33,586 bases of DNA from Actinomycetota bacterium (GTDB lineage: Bacteria; Actinomycetota; Acidimicrobiia; Acidimicrobiales; Ilumatobacteraceae): contig VGAB01000009.1 in NCBI GenBank assembly GCA_016870935.1, forward strand, positions 1-33,586, read 5' to 3'. Position numbers and translations under genes: made by a program. The notes below the pieces were generated by a model that did no database searches, had not been told where the DNA came from, and saw only the letters and a program-made list of their open reading frames with translations. Within the stretch, counting starts at the first letter, position 1, and each line of letters starts with the position of its first letter. Positions 1 to 6,737 of the stretch are shown here, in pieces.

Positions 1-357
1 CGCATCGAGCAGCCCGTCGAGCCGTTGATTGTCGTCTATGCGCACTTCGAAAATCCAGCCGTCGCCATACGGATCTGAATTTACTTGACCGGGGCGTTCA
101 GCCAACATTTCGTTGATTCTGACCACCCTGCCAGGCAATGGCGAATAGATATCAGAAACGCTTTTCGAGCTTTCGATCTCTCCGCAGGTCTCCCCTGCGC
201 TGAGGCTCTGATCGAGGCGGGGCAACTCGACGAAAACTACCTCTCCGAGGGCATCTTGCGCGTAATCGGTGATCCCGACCCGAAAATTTTCGCCTGAGGC
301 GACGACCCATTGATGATCTGTCGAATAACGACGATCATCCGGAATTTTTAGCGCCAC
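1..357 (-). CDS. gcvH: Glycine cleavage system H protein, 3' end cut by window edge
   Basis: GcvH carries the aminomethyl intermediate of glycine cleavage on a lipoyl-lysine and shuttles it between the P, T and L proteins. The minus strand reads 119 codons from a GTG at 357 to the window edge. The lipoylation motif ESSKSVSDIYSP is present, with the modified lysine at K65, followed by the usual family ending (SDPYGDGWIFEV). Family members are about 125 to 130 residues, so only a few C-terminal residues are missing. The GTG start is supported by a TAAATT hexamer 7 bases upstream (365-370), a leaderless-type promoter, and by the normal H-protein N-terminus (KIPDDRRYSTDHQWV). It lies 32 bases downstream of pgsA. 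In mycobacteria pgsA2 is also close to gcvH. Confidence 0.95.
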   Translation of the reverse strand, partial: MALKIPDDRRYSTDHQWVVASGENFRVGITDYAQDALGEVVFVELPRLDQSLSAGETCGEIESSKSVSDIYSPLPGRVVRINEMLAERPGQVNSDPYGDGWIFEVRIDDNQRLDGLLDA

Positions 358-364
358 GAATTCA

Positions 365-370
365 AATTTA
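365..370 (-). promoter_or_regulatory. Predicted -10 element (TAAATT) of leaderless gcvH
   Basis: TAAATT on the minus strand ends 7 bases before the GTG of gcvH and matches the TANNNT-N6-8-start pattern seen at other genes here. It directly follows a run of three 8-base tandem repeats (369-392), which would occupy the upstream promoter region. Confidence 0.5.
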
Positions 371-392
371 TCGCTATATCGCTACATCGCTA
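369..392 (-). repeat. Three 8-base tandem repeats between pgsA and gcvH
   Basis: On the plus strand this stretch is TATCGCTA, TATCGCTA, CATCGCTA, three adjacent units with one mismatch. On the minus strand the first unit contains the pgsA stop codon (TAG). The array ends at the predicted -10 of gcvH, so it could be repeated binding sites for a regulator or a simple slippage repeat. Confidence 0.8.
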
Positions 393-965
393 ATCTCGCG
401 ATGCCCGACCGATCCGTAGATTTTCACGAATTTTGGGAATGTATGCAAAGGCCGTGAGATACGACATGATCAACGCAGGCACGGCGAACACCCATGCGGC
501 AACACGAACTTGCTGCCAGTAACGCCCTTCGTCGGCGGCGAGCAGCATTAACGGCACGGCGAACATCAGCAAGAACGTATAGCGCTTACCCCAAATGCTG
601 ACCGCGAAACGCCGCATACCGAACAGTGTCGCGGTCGCCATCGAGGCGGCGACCGCTATTTCACGGGTGAGAATCGCAACCGCCAACCAGACGGGCATCG
701 ACTGGTCTACGACGATCGCCACAACTCCGACGATGAACAGTCCGCGATCAACGCTCGGGTCGAACACGCTTCCGAAGGTGCTCTGTTGATTGAACCGCCT
801 CGCCACCCAGCCGTCGACCCAGTCGGTTGCACCAAGGCCGCCGAGAATCCATGCAGCACCCGCCCTGTCGTCTAAACCGAACAGAACCCAAAGGAATATC
901 GGCAAACACAGAAGGCGGGCCAAGGTGATCAGATTTGGCACGGTCAAGATGCGGGTCGACGGCAC
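390..965 (-). CDS. pgsA: CDP-alcohol phosphatidyltransferase (phosphatidylglycerophosphate or cardiolipin synthase type)
   Basis: This integral membrane enzyme condenses CDP-diacylglycerol with glycerol-3-phosphate or a related alcohol to make phospholipid. The family signature D(x)2DG(x)2AR(x)8G(x)3D(x)3D is intact: D48, D51-G52, A55-R56, G65, D69, D73, counted from the start chosen here. Several hydrophobic helices follow. The open frame extends to a TTG at 1013, but that would overlap the divergent HIT gene. The GTG at 965 is preferred because TACGCT sits exactly 6 bases upstream (972-977) and the protein then begins VPSTRILTVPNLITLARL, like its relatives. The predicted length is 191 residues. 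Sequence alone does not separate PGP synthase from the actinobacterial cardiolipin synthase of the same fold, so the symbol is tentative. Confidence 0.85.
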   Translation of the reverse strand: MPSTRILTVPNLITLARLLCLPIFLWVLFGLDDRAGAAWILGGLGATDWVDGWVARRFNQQSTFGSVFDPSVDRGLFIVGVVAIVVDQSMPVWLAVAILTREIAVAASMATATLFGMRRFAVSIWGKRYTFLLMFAVPLMLLAADEGRYWQQVRVAAWVFAVPALIMSYLTAFAYIPKIRENLRIGRASRD

Positions 966-971
966 GAGCCG

Positions 972-977
972 AGCGTA
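972..977 (-). promoter_or_regulatory. Predicted -10 element (TACGCT) of leaderless pgsA
   Basis: TACGCT on the minus strand lies 6 bases before GTG 965. The identical hexamer faces the other way at 995-1000 for the HIT gene, giving two divergent start sites within about 40 bases. Confidence 0.55.
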
Positions 978-994
978 CAACTCTGGCGATGACC

Positions 995-1000
995 TACGCT
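995..1000 (+). promoter_or_regulatory. Predicted -10 element (TACGCT) of leaderless HIT gene
   Basis: TACGCT lies 6 bases before the GTG at 1007. There is no Shine-Dalgarno sequence between the hexamer and the start codon. Confidence 0.55.
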
Positions 1001-1006
1001 TGCGCT

Positions 1007-1405
1007 GTGGCAAGTACGGTTTTCACGCGAATCATCAACTCGGAACTGCCCGGAACCTTCGTGCACCGCGACGACAAGTGCGTCGTTTTCATGACGATTG
1101 ATCCGATCACCACAGGCCACTCGCTGGTCGTGCCGATCGCCGAGGTCGATCAATGGACCGATCTCTCAGAGGACTTGAATCGACACTTGTTCAAAGTTGC
1201 TCAGACCGTCGGCGAGGCGACGAAGCGTGCCTTCAATTGTGAGCGAATCGCGCTGGTCATCGCGGGATACGAGATTCCGCATTGCCATCTGCACGTGATA
1301 CCTAGCAACTCGATGGCCGACCTGAATTTTGCCAATGCACGAACCAATGTGCCCCGCCCCGAACTAGAACAGGCGGCCGCTCGGATCATCGCCGAGTTGC
1401 GTTGA
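1007..1405 (+). CDS. HIT family nucleotide-binding protein
   Basis: HIT proteins are small nucleotide hydrolases or transferases acting on substrates such as dinucleoside polyphosphates or nucleoside phosphoramidates. The protein is 132 residues with the histidine triad PHCHLHVIP (H92, H94, H96) near residue 95 and the earlier conserved stretch DDKCVVFMTIDPITTGHSLVVP. The GTG at 1007 is chosen over an in-frame ATG at 935 because TACGCT sits 6 bases upstream and the shorter protein starts at the usual point of the fold (VFTRIINSELPG). Its 3' end overlaps the convergent SRAP gene by 42 bases. The substrate cannot be inferred from sequence. Confidence 0.9.
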   Translation: MASTVFTRIINSELPGTFVHRDDKCVVFMTIDPITTGHSLVVPIAEVDQWTDLSEDLNRHLFKVAQTVGEATKRAFNCERIALVIAGYEIPHCHLHVIPSNSMADLNFANARTNVPRPELEQAAARIIAELR

Positions 1406-2050
1406 CGCTCGTTTAGATCGACGCTCGAGTCGCTGCGTCGGCTCTGACGTCAACACCGAGTTTTCGGCGGCCACGAGCAGCTCGAGCGGGGCGACCGTCG
1501 AGTCGCTCAACCACTCGTCGACTGCAGCTTTCTCAAGCACAACGGGCATTCGATGGTGAATCTCGTGCAAGGCCGAGTTCGCCTCGGTCGTGATGATTGT
1601 GCAAGTTCTTAGCACCGACGAATCAGGTTGTTTCCAAGAAGTCCACAAACCAGCCAGAGTCATCACTTGAGCGTCGGCTCTCGAGATGTAGAAGGCCTGC
1701 TTGTGGGGCTTTTTCGTTTCGGTCGGCAGATTCTTCCACTCATAAAACCCTTGAATCGGCAGCACGCAACGATGTTTCGCGATCAGATTGCGAAAACTAG
1801 GTTTCTCGGCGAGTGTTTCAGAGCGGGCGTTGATCATGCTCGCCATTCTCGTTTTGTCTTTCGACCAACTCGGCACAAGCCCCCACGACATCGGTTCGAC
1901 GACCCGTTTTGCGTCGTCAGTGCGCAAAACGTAGACGAGCGACGTGGGTGCGACGTTGAAGTTTTCGCCCAATTCGGAGCCAAGAAAATCCGCGAGGTAT
2001 GCGCGCGCGAAATCACCCCCGCTCGAGATCGAATTGAACCTTCCGCACAT
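1364..2050 (-). CDS. SRAP domain protein (YedK/HMCES family), abasic-site crosslinking
   Basis: SRAP proteins crosslink covalently to abasic sites in single-stranded DNA through Cys2, shielding them from cleavage. Translation from ATG 2050 begins MCGRFNS, placing the catalytic cysteine at position 2 after Met removal. The other active-site elements are visible: N74 in MINARSET, E104 in GFYEW and H165 in HHRMP. Length is 228 residues, normal for the family. A longer reading from 2092 is rejected because it would bury the cysteine and overlap the preceding gene. It starts 5 bases after the DUF554 stop, so it probably ends that transcript, and its last 42 bases overlap the HIT gene on the other strand. 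Confidence 0.95.
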   Translation of the reverse strand: MCGRFNSISSGGDFARAYLADFLGSELGENFNVAPTSLVYVLRTDDAKRVVEPMSWGLVPSWSKDKTRMASMINARSETLAEKPSFRNLIAKHRCVLPIQGFYEWKNLPTETKKPHKQAFYISRADAQVMTLAGLWTSWKQPDSSVLRTCTIITTEANSALHEIHHRMPVVLEKAAVDEWLSDSTVAPLELLVAAENSVLTSEPTQRLERRSKRASTQLGDDPSGRLF

Positions 2051-2055
2051 CTGGC

Positions 2056-2766
2056 TTAGATATTCAGAAAATTGGGCGAAGCGAATATCCACACCAAAAT
2101 CGGCGTTAAGACAAGACCCGGCAGCAGAGAGCCAAGGCGGATCTTCTTGATTTCGAGAAGATTGATGCCAATGGCGATGACCGCCAGACCGCCCGCACTG
2201 AACAATTCGGTGCGCATTCGATCGGTAAGCAGCGCATCGAGCGATGTGCCGAAAACAGTGAGGCTTCCCTGAACGACGAACACGCTTAACGCACTGAAGA
2301 TCGCGCCGATGCCGTAGATCGCCGAAAAGATGATCATCATGAAGCCGTCGAGGGTGCCTTTGATGATGTACAACTGGGGTGTCTCGCCGCTCGCGTCTTC
2401 GATCGCACCAAGAATCGTCAGTGGTCCGACACAGAACAGAAGCGACGCCGTTACAAAACCGGATACGAAGCGGTTGTCGTTCGTCTCGCGAGCGAAGCGT
2501 CGACGCAGGAAGTCGCCGACCGAGGCGAGCCGATCCTCAATTCGCATTAATTCGCCGAGAATCGCACCGACGACCATGCCGACGAGCGGAAAAACTATGT
2601 TCTCGGTTTGAAGCACGTCGCGCAGACCGATCGCCAGCGTCGTCATGCCGATCACCTGAACGATGATCACGCGAACACGCTCAGGAATTCGGTCACCGAT
2701 CAAAAGACCGAGCAACCCGCCCGCGACGACAGTCGCAGTGTTGATCAGCGTGCCGAGCCCGGCCAT
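2056..2766 (-). CDS. DUF554 family membrane protein (YdfK-like)
   Basis: This 236-residue protein consists mostly of hydrophobic segments with small-residue motifs (ATVVAGGLLGLLIGDRIPERVR near the N-terminus, GMVVGAILGELMRIEDRL around residue 85). It resembles the DUF554/YdfK family of bacterial inner-membrane proteins, whose function is not established. I see about six membrane segments, with a charged loop after the third (DFLRRRFARETNDN). It lies 9 bases after the dehydrogenase gene and 5 bases before the SRAP gene on the same strand, so it is probably co-transcribed. The neighbours do not reveal a role. Confidence 0.85.
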   Translation of the reverse strand: MAGLGTLINTATVVAGGLLGLLIGDRIPERVRVIIVQVIGMTTLAIGLRDVLQTENIVFPLVGMVVGAILGELMRIEDRLASVGDFLRRRFARETNDNRFVSGFVTASLLFCVGPLTILGAIEDASGETPQLYIIKGTLDGFMMIIFSAIYGIGAIFSALSVFVVQGSLTVFGTSLDALLTDRMRTELFSAGGLAVIAIGINLLEIKKIRLGSLLPGLVLTPILVWIFASPNFLNI

Positions 2767-2775
2767 CGTCGTCAG

Positions 2776-3735
2776 TTAACCGACCGGCGTCAGCGGGGCG
2801 CGATTGTTGGCTATCGCCACGGCGTTGTTAGCCGCCAACATCGCCATCGCGTCGCGCGTCTCGACCGTGGCCGAACCAAGATGCGGCAACATCACGACAT
2901 CGTCGCGATGCAACAACCCACTGTTTATCTTTGGTTCAAATTCGAAAACGTCCAAACCCGCACCGGCGATCTGCTTGCTCTCGAGTGCGTCGACCAAGGC
3001 CTGCTCGTCGACGATCGGGCCACGCGCAGTATTGACAAGAAAGGCCGTCGGCTTCATTTTCTCGAACTGCGCCTTGCCGAACAAGTGGTGTGTCGAGTCG
3101 TTTGAAGGGCAATGAATTGAAACGACGTCGCTTTGGCTTAACAGGTCGTCGAACGAAACTCGTGTCGCCGACAATTCGGAGGCGATCTTCGGGTCGATCT
3201 CGCTTCGTGAGTGGTAGATGACCGACATGCCACAGACCTTTGCTCGGCGCGCGGTGGCGATGCCGATCGCCCCCATGCCGACGACACCCAAAACCCGATT
3301 CATCACACCGGCACCGAGCATGTAGTGCATGCCCCACTGCCACGGGGTCTGACTGCGAATGACCCTCTCGCCCTCGGCGAGCCTTCGGGTGGTCATCAAA
3401 ATCAACGCGATCGCGATATCTGCGGTGGCGTCGGTGAGCACGCCTGGCGTGTTGGTGACCAGCACATTGCGCGCCTTGCATGCAGCAACATCGATGTTGT
3501 TGTACCCAACGGCGACATTGCAGACAGCCTTAAGGTTTGATCCCGCCGCCTCCAACAGTTCGGCATCTACTTTTTCGGTGAGCAAAGTGACAAGGATGTC
3601 GGCGCCGGCAACCTTGGCCAACAGCTCGCCCCTGCTCATCGCCGAATCTTGCGACCACGCATCGGGCTTGAAACCCGCGTTTTTGAGGACCTCGAGGCCC
3701 GCTCGAGGTATCTTTCCGGTGACGACGATTTTCAT
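2776..3735 (-). CDS. D-2-hydroxyacid dehydrogenase (glyoxylate/hydroxypyruvate reductase type)
   Basis: Members of this family reduce 2-oxoacids such as glyoxylate or hydroxypyruvate with NAD(P)H. The 319-residue protein has the Rossmann motif GVVGMGAIG at 150-158 and the catalytic triad R238 (NTARGP), E267 (FEFEP) and H285 (LPHLGSAT). The substrate-loop motif NVAVGYNNIDV at 73-83 is typical of the glyoxylate reductase branch. It starts 2 bases after the stop of the aminotransferase gene, so the two are very likely co-expressed and may act on paired oxo- and amino acids, for example serine/hydroxypyruvate or glyoxylate/glycine. That pairing is an inference. Confidence 0.9.
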   Translation of the reverse strand: MKIVVTGKIPRAGLEVLKNAGFKPDAWSQDSAMSRGELLAKVAGADILVTLLTEKVDAELLEAAGSNLKAVCNVAVGYNNIDVAACKARNVLVTNTPGVLTDATADIAIALILMTTRRLAEGERVIRSQTPWQWGMHYMLGAGVMNRVLGVVGMGAIGIATARRAKVCGMSVIYHSRSEIDPKIASELSATRVSFDDLLSQSDVVSIHCPSNDSTHHLFGKAQFEKMKPTAFLVNTARGPIVDEQALVDALESKQIAGAGLDVFEFEPKINSGLLHRDDVVMLPHLGSATVETRDAMAMLAANNAVAIANNRAPLTPVG

Positions 3736-3737
3736 TG

Positions 3738-4934
3738 CTACTTCGATGAAACCCAGTCGTTCAGTCGCGAGAGTCCGCGCTCAATTTTGTCGTTGTCGAT
3801 ACCGCTGTAGGCCAGGCGAATGTAGTTTCCTTTCTCGCCGGGCAACGGACGACCGAAATGCCGGCGCGTGCAAAATGACATCCCCGAATTGTGCAGAGCC
3901 GCCAACGCGAAGTCGGCCAAATCGGTGTGACCCGTGCGCGCCATCGTCTCTGAAATCTCGGGGAAAACATAGAACGCGCTGTTCGGCGTGTGCACTCGAA
4001 CGCCGGGGATCTTCTTCAGGCCGGCGATTGTCGCGTCGCGTCGCGTCTTCAACACCCGAAGCAATTCGTTGGCGCCCGACTGATCGCCGTTGATCGCCTC
4101 TACCCCGGCCCACTGAACAAACTGGGCGGTGCAACTCTCTTCGTTCGTGTTGAGTTTCGAGATGCGCTCGACAAGATCTTTCGGGCCGATCGCGGCACCG
4201 AGTCTCCAACCGGTCATCGCGAACTTCTTGGAGAATGTGTAGAGGATCACCGTGCGCTCGAGCATGCCTGGCAGAGAGACGATGCTCTTGCTCTCACCCG
4301 CGTAGCGAATGTCGTAGTAGGCCTCGTCGGCCAAAACCCACAGGTTGTGCTTGATCGCCAAATCGGCGAGCGCCTGCCGCTCGTCGTCGGTCATCTCGGC
4401 CGCCAACGGGTTTTGCTGGTCGTTGAGCACGAGCGCCCTGGTCTTTTTCGTGATCTTGCTCTTCAGATATTCGAGATCGATTTGAAAACCCTGAGGGGTG
4501 TCTGAGTATCGATACGGCACGGCGACACCGTCGTTGAACTCGATCTGGCTCTCGTAGATCGGAAAGCCGGGGTTCGGATACAAAACCTCGTCGCCGGGAT
4601 TCATCACAGATCGCAAGAACTTTCCGATCACGGGTTTGCCGCCGGGCTGGACGGCGATGTTCTCGGGCAAGAAATTGACATTTCGCTGCTTGCCGAGGCT
4701 CTCGGCGAGCGCCTGACGAAGAGGTGCAATACCGGCGTTGGGACAATATCCAGTCTTGCCCTCGGCGACCGCGCGACGCATCGCCTCTGAAACATTTGCG
4801 GGTGTCGGCAGGTTCAAATCACCGAGATGAAACGGGAAAACCTCGTTGCCCTTCGACAACCAGTCGGCGGCGGTCGCCGCGACGGCGAATGCCGTCTCGG
4901 TGCCAAGACGCTCCAAACGATCAGCCAATTTCAT
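3738..4934 (-). CDS. Class I/II PLP-dependent aminotransferase
   Basis: The protein is a fold-type I aminotransferase of 398 residues. Visible PLP-site elements are the Schiff-base lysine K236 in TFSKKFAMTGWRLG, D203 and Y206 in ADEAYYD, and a C-terminal arginine in YIRLAYSG that should bind the substrate carboxylate. The usual NPTG segment reads QQNPLAAE: Asn and Pro are kept, Thr and Gly are lost. The open frame extends to a TTG at 4967, but ATG 4934 has a good Shine-Dalgarno GGAGG 8 bases upstream (4943-4947). An inverted repeat (4950-4965) and a TATCAT hexamer (4968-4973) lie just upstream. It heads an apparent operon with the dehydrogenase. The substrate is unknown. Confidence 0.9.
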   Translation of the reverse strand: MKLADRLERLGTETAFAVAATAADWLSKGNEVFPFHLGDLNLPTPANVSEAMRRAVAEGKTGYCPNAGIAPLRQALAESLGKQRNVNFLPENIAVQPGGKPVIGKFLRSVMNPGDEVLYPNPGFPIYESQIEFNDGVAVPYRYSDTPQGFQIDLEYLKSKITKKTRALVLNDQQNPLAAEMTDDERQALADLAIKHNLWVLADEAYYDIRYAGESKSIVSLPGMLERTVILYTFSKKFAMTGWRLGAAIGPKDLVERISKLNTNEESCTAQFVQWAGVEAINGDQSGANELLRVLKTRRDATIAGLKKIPGVRVHTPNSAFYVFPEISETMARTGHTDLADFALAALHNSGMSFCTRRHFGRPLPGEKGNYIRLAYSGIDNDKIERGLSRLNDWVSSK

Positions 4935-4949
4935 TTTCAAAACCTCCGC

Positions 4950-4965
4950 GATGTCTGCCGACATC
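4950..4965 (-). promoter_or_regulatory. Inverted repeat upstream of aminotransferase operon, operator-like
   Basis: GATGTC-TGCC-GACATC on the plus strand is a perfect 6+6 dyad. It lies between the predicted -10 (TATCAT, 4968-4973) and the Shine-Dalgarno (4943-4947), covering the expected transcription start near 4961. It could be a repressor site or an RNA hairpin at the 5' end. Confidence 0.45.
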
Positions 4966-4967
4966 AA

Positions 4968-4973
4968 ATGATA
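4968..4973 (-). promoter_or_regulatory. Predicted -10 element (TATCAT) of aminotransferase operon
   Basis: TATCAT fits the TANNNT pattern. Transcription would begin about 7 bases downstream, giving a short leader with the dyad and a GGAGG ribosome-binding site. It begins only 6 bases past the 3' end of tRNA-Pro. Confidence 0.4.
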
Positions 4974-4979
4974 TGTGAG

Positions 4980-5054
4980 TCGGGCTGGGGAGATTTGAAC
5001 TCCCGACCTCTTGTCCCCCAGACAAGCACGCTAACCAAGCTGCGCCACAGCCCG
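4980..5054 (-). tRNA. tRNA-Pro (anticodon GGG)
   Basis: The minus strand folds as a full cloverleaf of 75 bases: acceptor CGGGCTG paired with CAGCCCG, D arm GCGC/GCGT, anticodon stem CTTGT/ACAAG with loop CTGGGGG, T arm GGGAG-TTCAAAT-CTCCC, and discriminator A at 4980. The anticodon is GGG, reading proline codons. No CCA end is encoded, so it must be added enzymatically. Confidence 0.97.
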
Positions 5055-5085
5055 AATTGCTGTTAACAACCTCACTAAAGGTATC

Positions 5086-5349
5086 TCAGATAAACAGCGA
5101 CACAAACCGCCATGCCAAATAAACGACGAGCGAAACCACCAAGAGTTTGAAGTGCCACGGTGCCTTCTCGTCTTCACCGTCCGCGCGGGCGATCGCCTTC
5201 AAGTCGAGCGATCTGGCGGTAACCCGCGAATCGATGATCTTTCCGTTGACATCGAATTGTGCGATCAGCGCGCCACATTTCGGGCAACATCCGGTCGTCG
5301 TCAGCGCAGTGGGCACGAAATATTTTGCGCAGGGCTCACACCATGGCAT
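5086..5349 (-). CDS. Small zinc-ribbon protein with C-terminal membrane anchor
   Basis: This 87-residue protein starts MPWCEPCAKYFVP and continues TTGCCPKCGAL, giving two CxxC knuckles (C4/C7 and the second pair near residue 22) that should bind one zinc ion. A charged linker follows. The last 20 residues form one hydrophobic helix (FKLLVVSLVVYLAWRFVSLF), so the zinc ribbon is probably tethered to the cytoplasmic face of the membrane. It starts 16 bases after the der stop on the same strand, so it may be co-transcribed with der, and it is followed by tRNA-Pro. I know no named family or function for it. Confidence 0.75.
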   Translation of the reverse strand: MPWCEPCAKYFVPTALTTTGCCPKCGALIAQFDVNGKIIDSRVTARSLDLKAIARADGEDEKAPWHFKLLVVSLVVYLAWRFVSLFI

Positions 5350-5365
5350 TCGAACCCAAGCCCCC

Positions 5366-6694
5366 CTACTCTGATCGTTTTCGCACGCGAATCTTTATCG
5401 GGGTCGAACCAAATTCAAAACCCTCGCGTATCGCCCGCTCGAGGTAACGCAAATAGGTGGAGGGCAACTCTTTGTTGACAAAGAGGGTGAACGTCGGCGG
5501 ATCCGAGGCGCCCTGCAACGCATAGAGCACGCGCGCACCGCTCGGCGCCGGTTGTTGCTGTTGGGCTCGAGCGATGACCCTGTTCACGTCGCGCGTCGGG
5601 ACTCGGCGGTGGTATTGCTCGATCGAATCTTGCAGCACCGGCAGCAGCTTCTGCACGCCCTTGCCGGTCAACGCCGACATTTTCAGGACAGGCGCATCGC
5701 CGACGAAAAAAAGTTTGCGACCGATTTCGATGTCGACTTCGTCCCGTTGATCGGCATTGAGAATCTCCCATTTGTTCAAAACAACGACCACAGGGCTGCC
5801 ACTTGCGTCGATTCTCTCGGCCAATCTCTGGTCTTGGCTGGTTATGCCCTCGGTCGCGTCGATCACCAAGAGCGCGATGTCTGATTCATCGACGGCGCGA
5901 AGCGCGCGCACGAACGAGTAATACTCGGTCGAGTCGTCGACCCTGCTGCGCCGACGCATGCCCGCCGTGTCGACAAAAGTGATCGGCCCATCGGGGGTGG
6001 TGACGACCGTGTCGATAGAGTCGCGCGTCGTGCCCGGCATGTCGTGCACGACTGAACGGTCGTGGCCGACGAGACGATTGAACAGGGTGCTTTTGCCGAC
6101 ATTTGGACGGCCGACGATCGAAACCCGTGGAATTCTGGGAACCTCGGTGTACGCCGGCTTTTTCTTGGCCACTTCCACCTCGTCGCCCTCGCGACGAGGA
6201 ATGCGAATCAAAACCTCATCAAGGATGTCGCCCGATTTTCGGCCGTGCAACGCCGAAACCGGGTAGGGATCGCCAAGACCCAGCGAAAGAAACTCCCACT
6301 TGTCGAATTCTCGTTTGTCACTGTCGACTTTGTTCGAGACGACCAGAACTTCTTTGCCGCTCGTTCGCAACCACTTGGCGATCGCCTGATCGTCGTCGAG
6401 AACACCCACCGTCGCGTCGACGACGAAAAGCACCAGGTCCGCGTCGCGAACCGCGGCCTCGACCTGGCGACTCACCTTCGCATCGAGCTCCGAGCCGCCG
6501 GGCATCCAGCCGCCCGTGTCGACGACATTGAATTGACGCCCCTGCCACTCGACCAAGCGCTCGAATCGATCTCGTGTCACCCCCGGCTCGTCTTGCACGA
6601 TTGCCACCTGCGAACCGAGAAAGCGATTGAAAAGCGTGCTCTTGCCGACATTTGGCCTGCCGACTATGACAACAGTTGCAAGCGCCGAAGTCAT
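5366..6694 (-). CDS. der: Ribosome biogenesis GTPase Der (EngA)
   Basis: Der is the double-GTPase that assists 50S subunit maturation. The 442-residue protein contains two G domains, each with a P loop (GRPNVGKS at 12-19 and a second copy near residue 193), DTGG/DTAG switch motifs and NKxD-type motifs (SNKVDSDK, LNKWEI). A KH-like C-terminal domain ends in TPIKIRVRKR, as usual for the family. ATG 6694 is preceded by TAAACT with a 6-base spacer (6701-6706). Unlike in many actinobacteria, no cmk gene lies next to it. ispH is divergent, 43 bases away. Confidence 0.98.
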   Translation of the reverse strand: MTSALATVVIVGRPNVGKSTLFNRFLGSQVAIVQDEPGVTRDRFERLVEWQGRQFNVVDTGGWMPGGSELDAKVSRQVEAAVRDADLVLFVVDATVGVLDDDQAIAKWLRTSGKEVLVVSNKVDSDKREFDKWEFLSLGLGDPYPVSALHGRKSGDILDEVLIRIPRREGDEVEVAKKKPAYTEVPRIPRVSIVGRPNVGKSTLFNRLVGHDRSVVHDMPGTTRDSIDTVVTTPDGPITFVDTAGMRRRSRVDDSTEYYSFVRALRAVDESDIALLVIDATEGITSQDQRLAERIDASGSPVVVVLNKWEILNADQRDEVDIEIGRKLFFVGDAPVLKMSALTGKGVQKLLPVLQDSIEQYHRRVPTRDVNRVIARAQQQQPAPSGARVLYALQGASDPPTFTLFVNKELPSTYLRYLERAIREGFEFGSTPIKIRVRKRSE

Positions 6695-6700
6695 CTCACA

Positions 6701-6706
6701 AGTTTA
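6701..6706 (-). promoter_or_regulatory. Predicted -10 element (TAAACT) of leaderless der
   Basis: TAAACT on the minus strand ends 6 bases before the ATG of der. It lies back to back with the predicted ispH promoter at 6724-6729. Confidence 0.55.
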
Positions 6707-6723
6707 CAGTTGCACTTTCAAGG

Positions 6724-6729
6724 TAATCT
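6724..6729 (+). promoter_or_regulatory. Predicted -10 element (TAATCT) of ispH
   Basis: TAATCT lies 8 bases before the ATG at 6738, leaving a leader of at most one or two bases. No Shine-Dalgarno sequence is present. Confidence 0.5.
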
Positions 6730-6737
6730 TCGGATGC

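Noticed and set aside
966-1013. Longer pgsA from TTG 1013
   Set aside because: It would overlap the HIT start, has no Shine-Dalgarno or TANNNT element, and adds a basic tail not needed by the family. GTG 965 has TACGCT at the standard distance.
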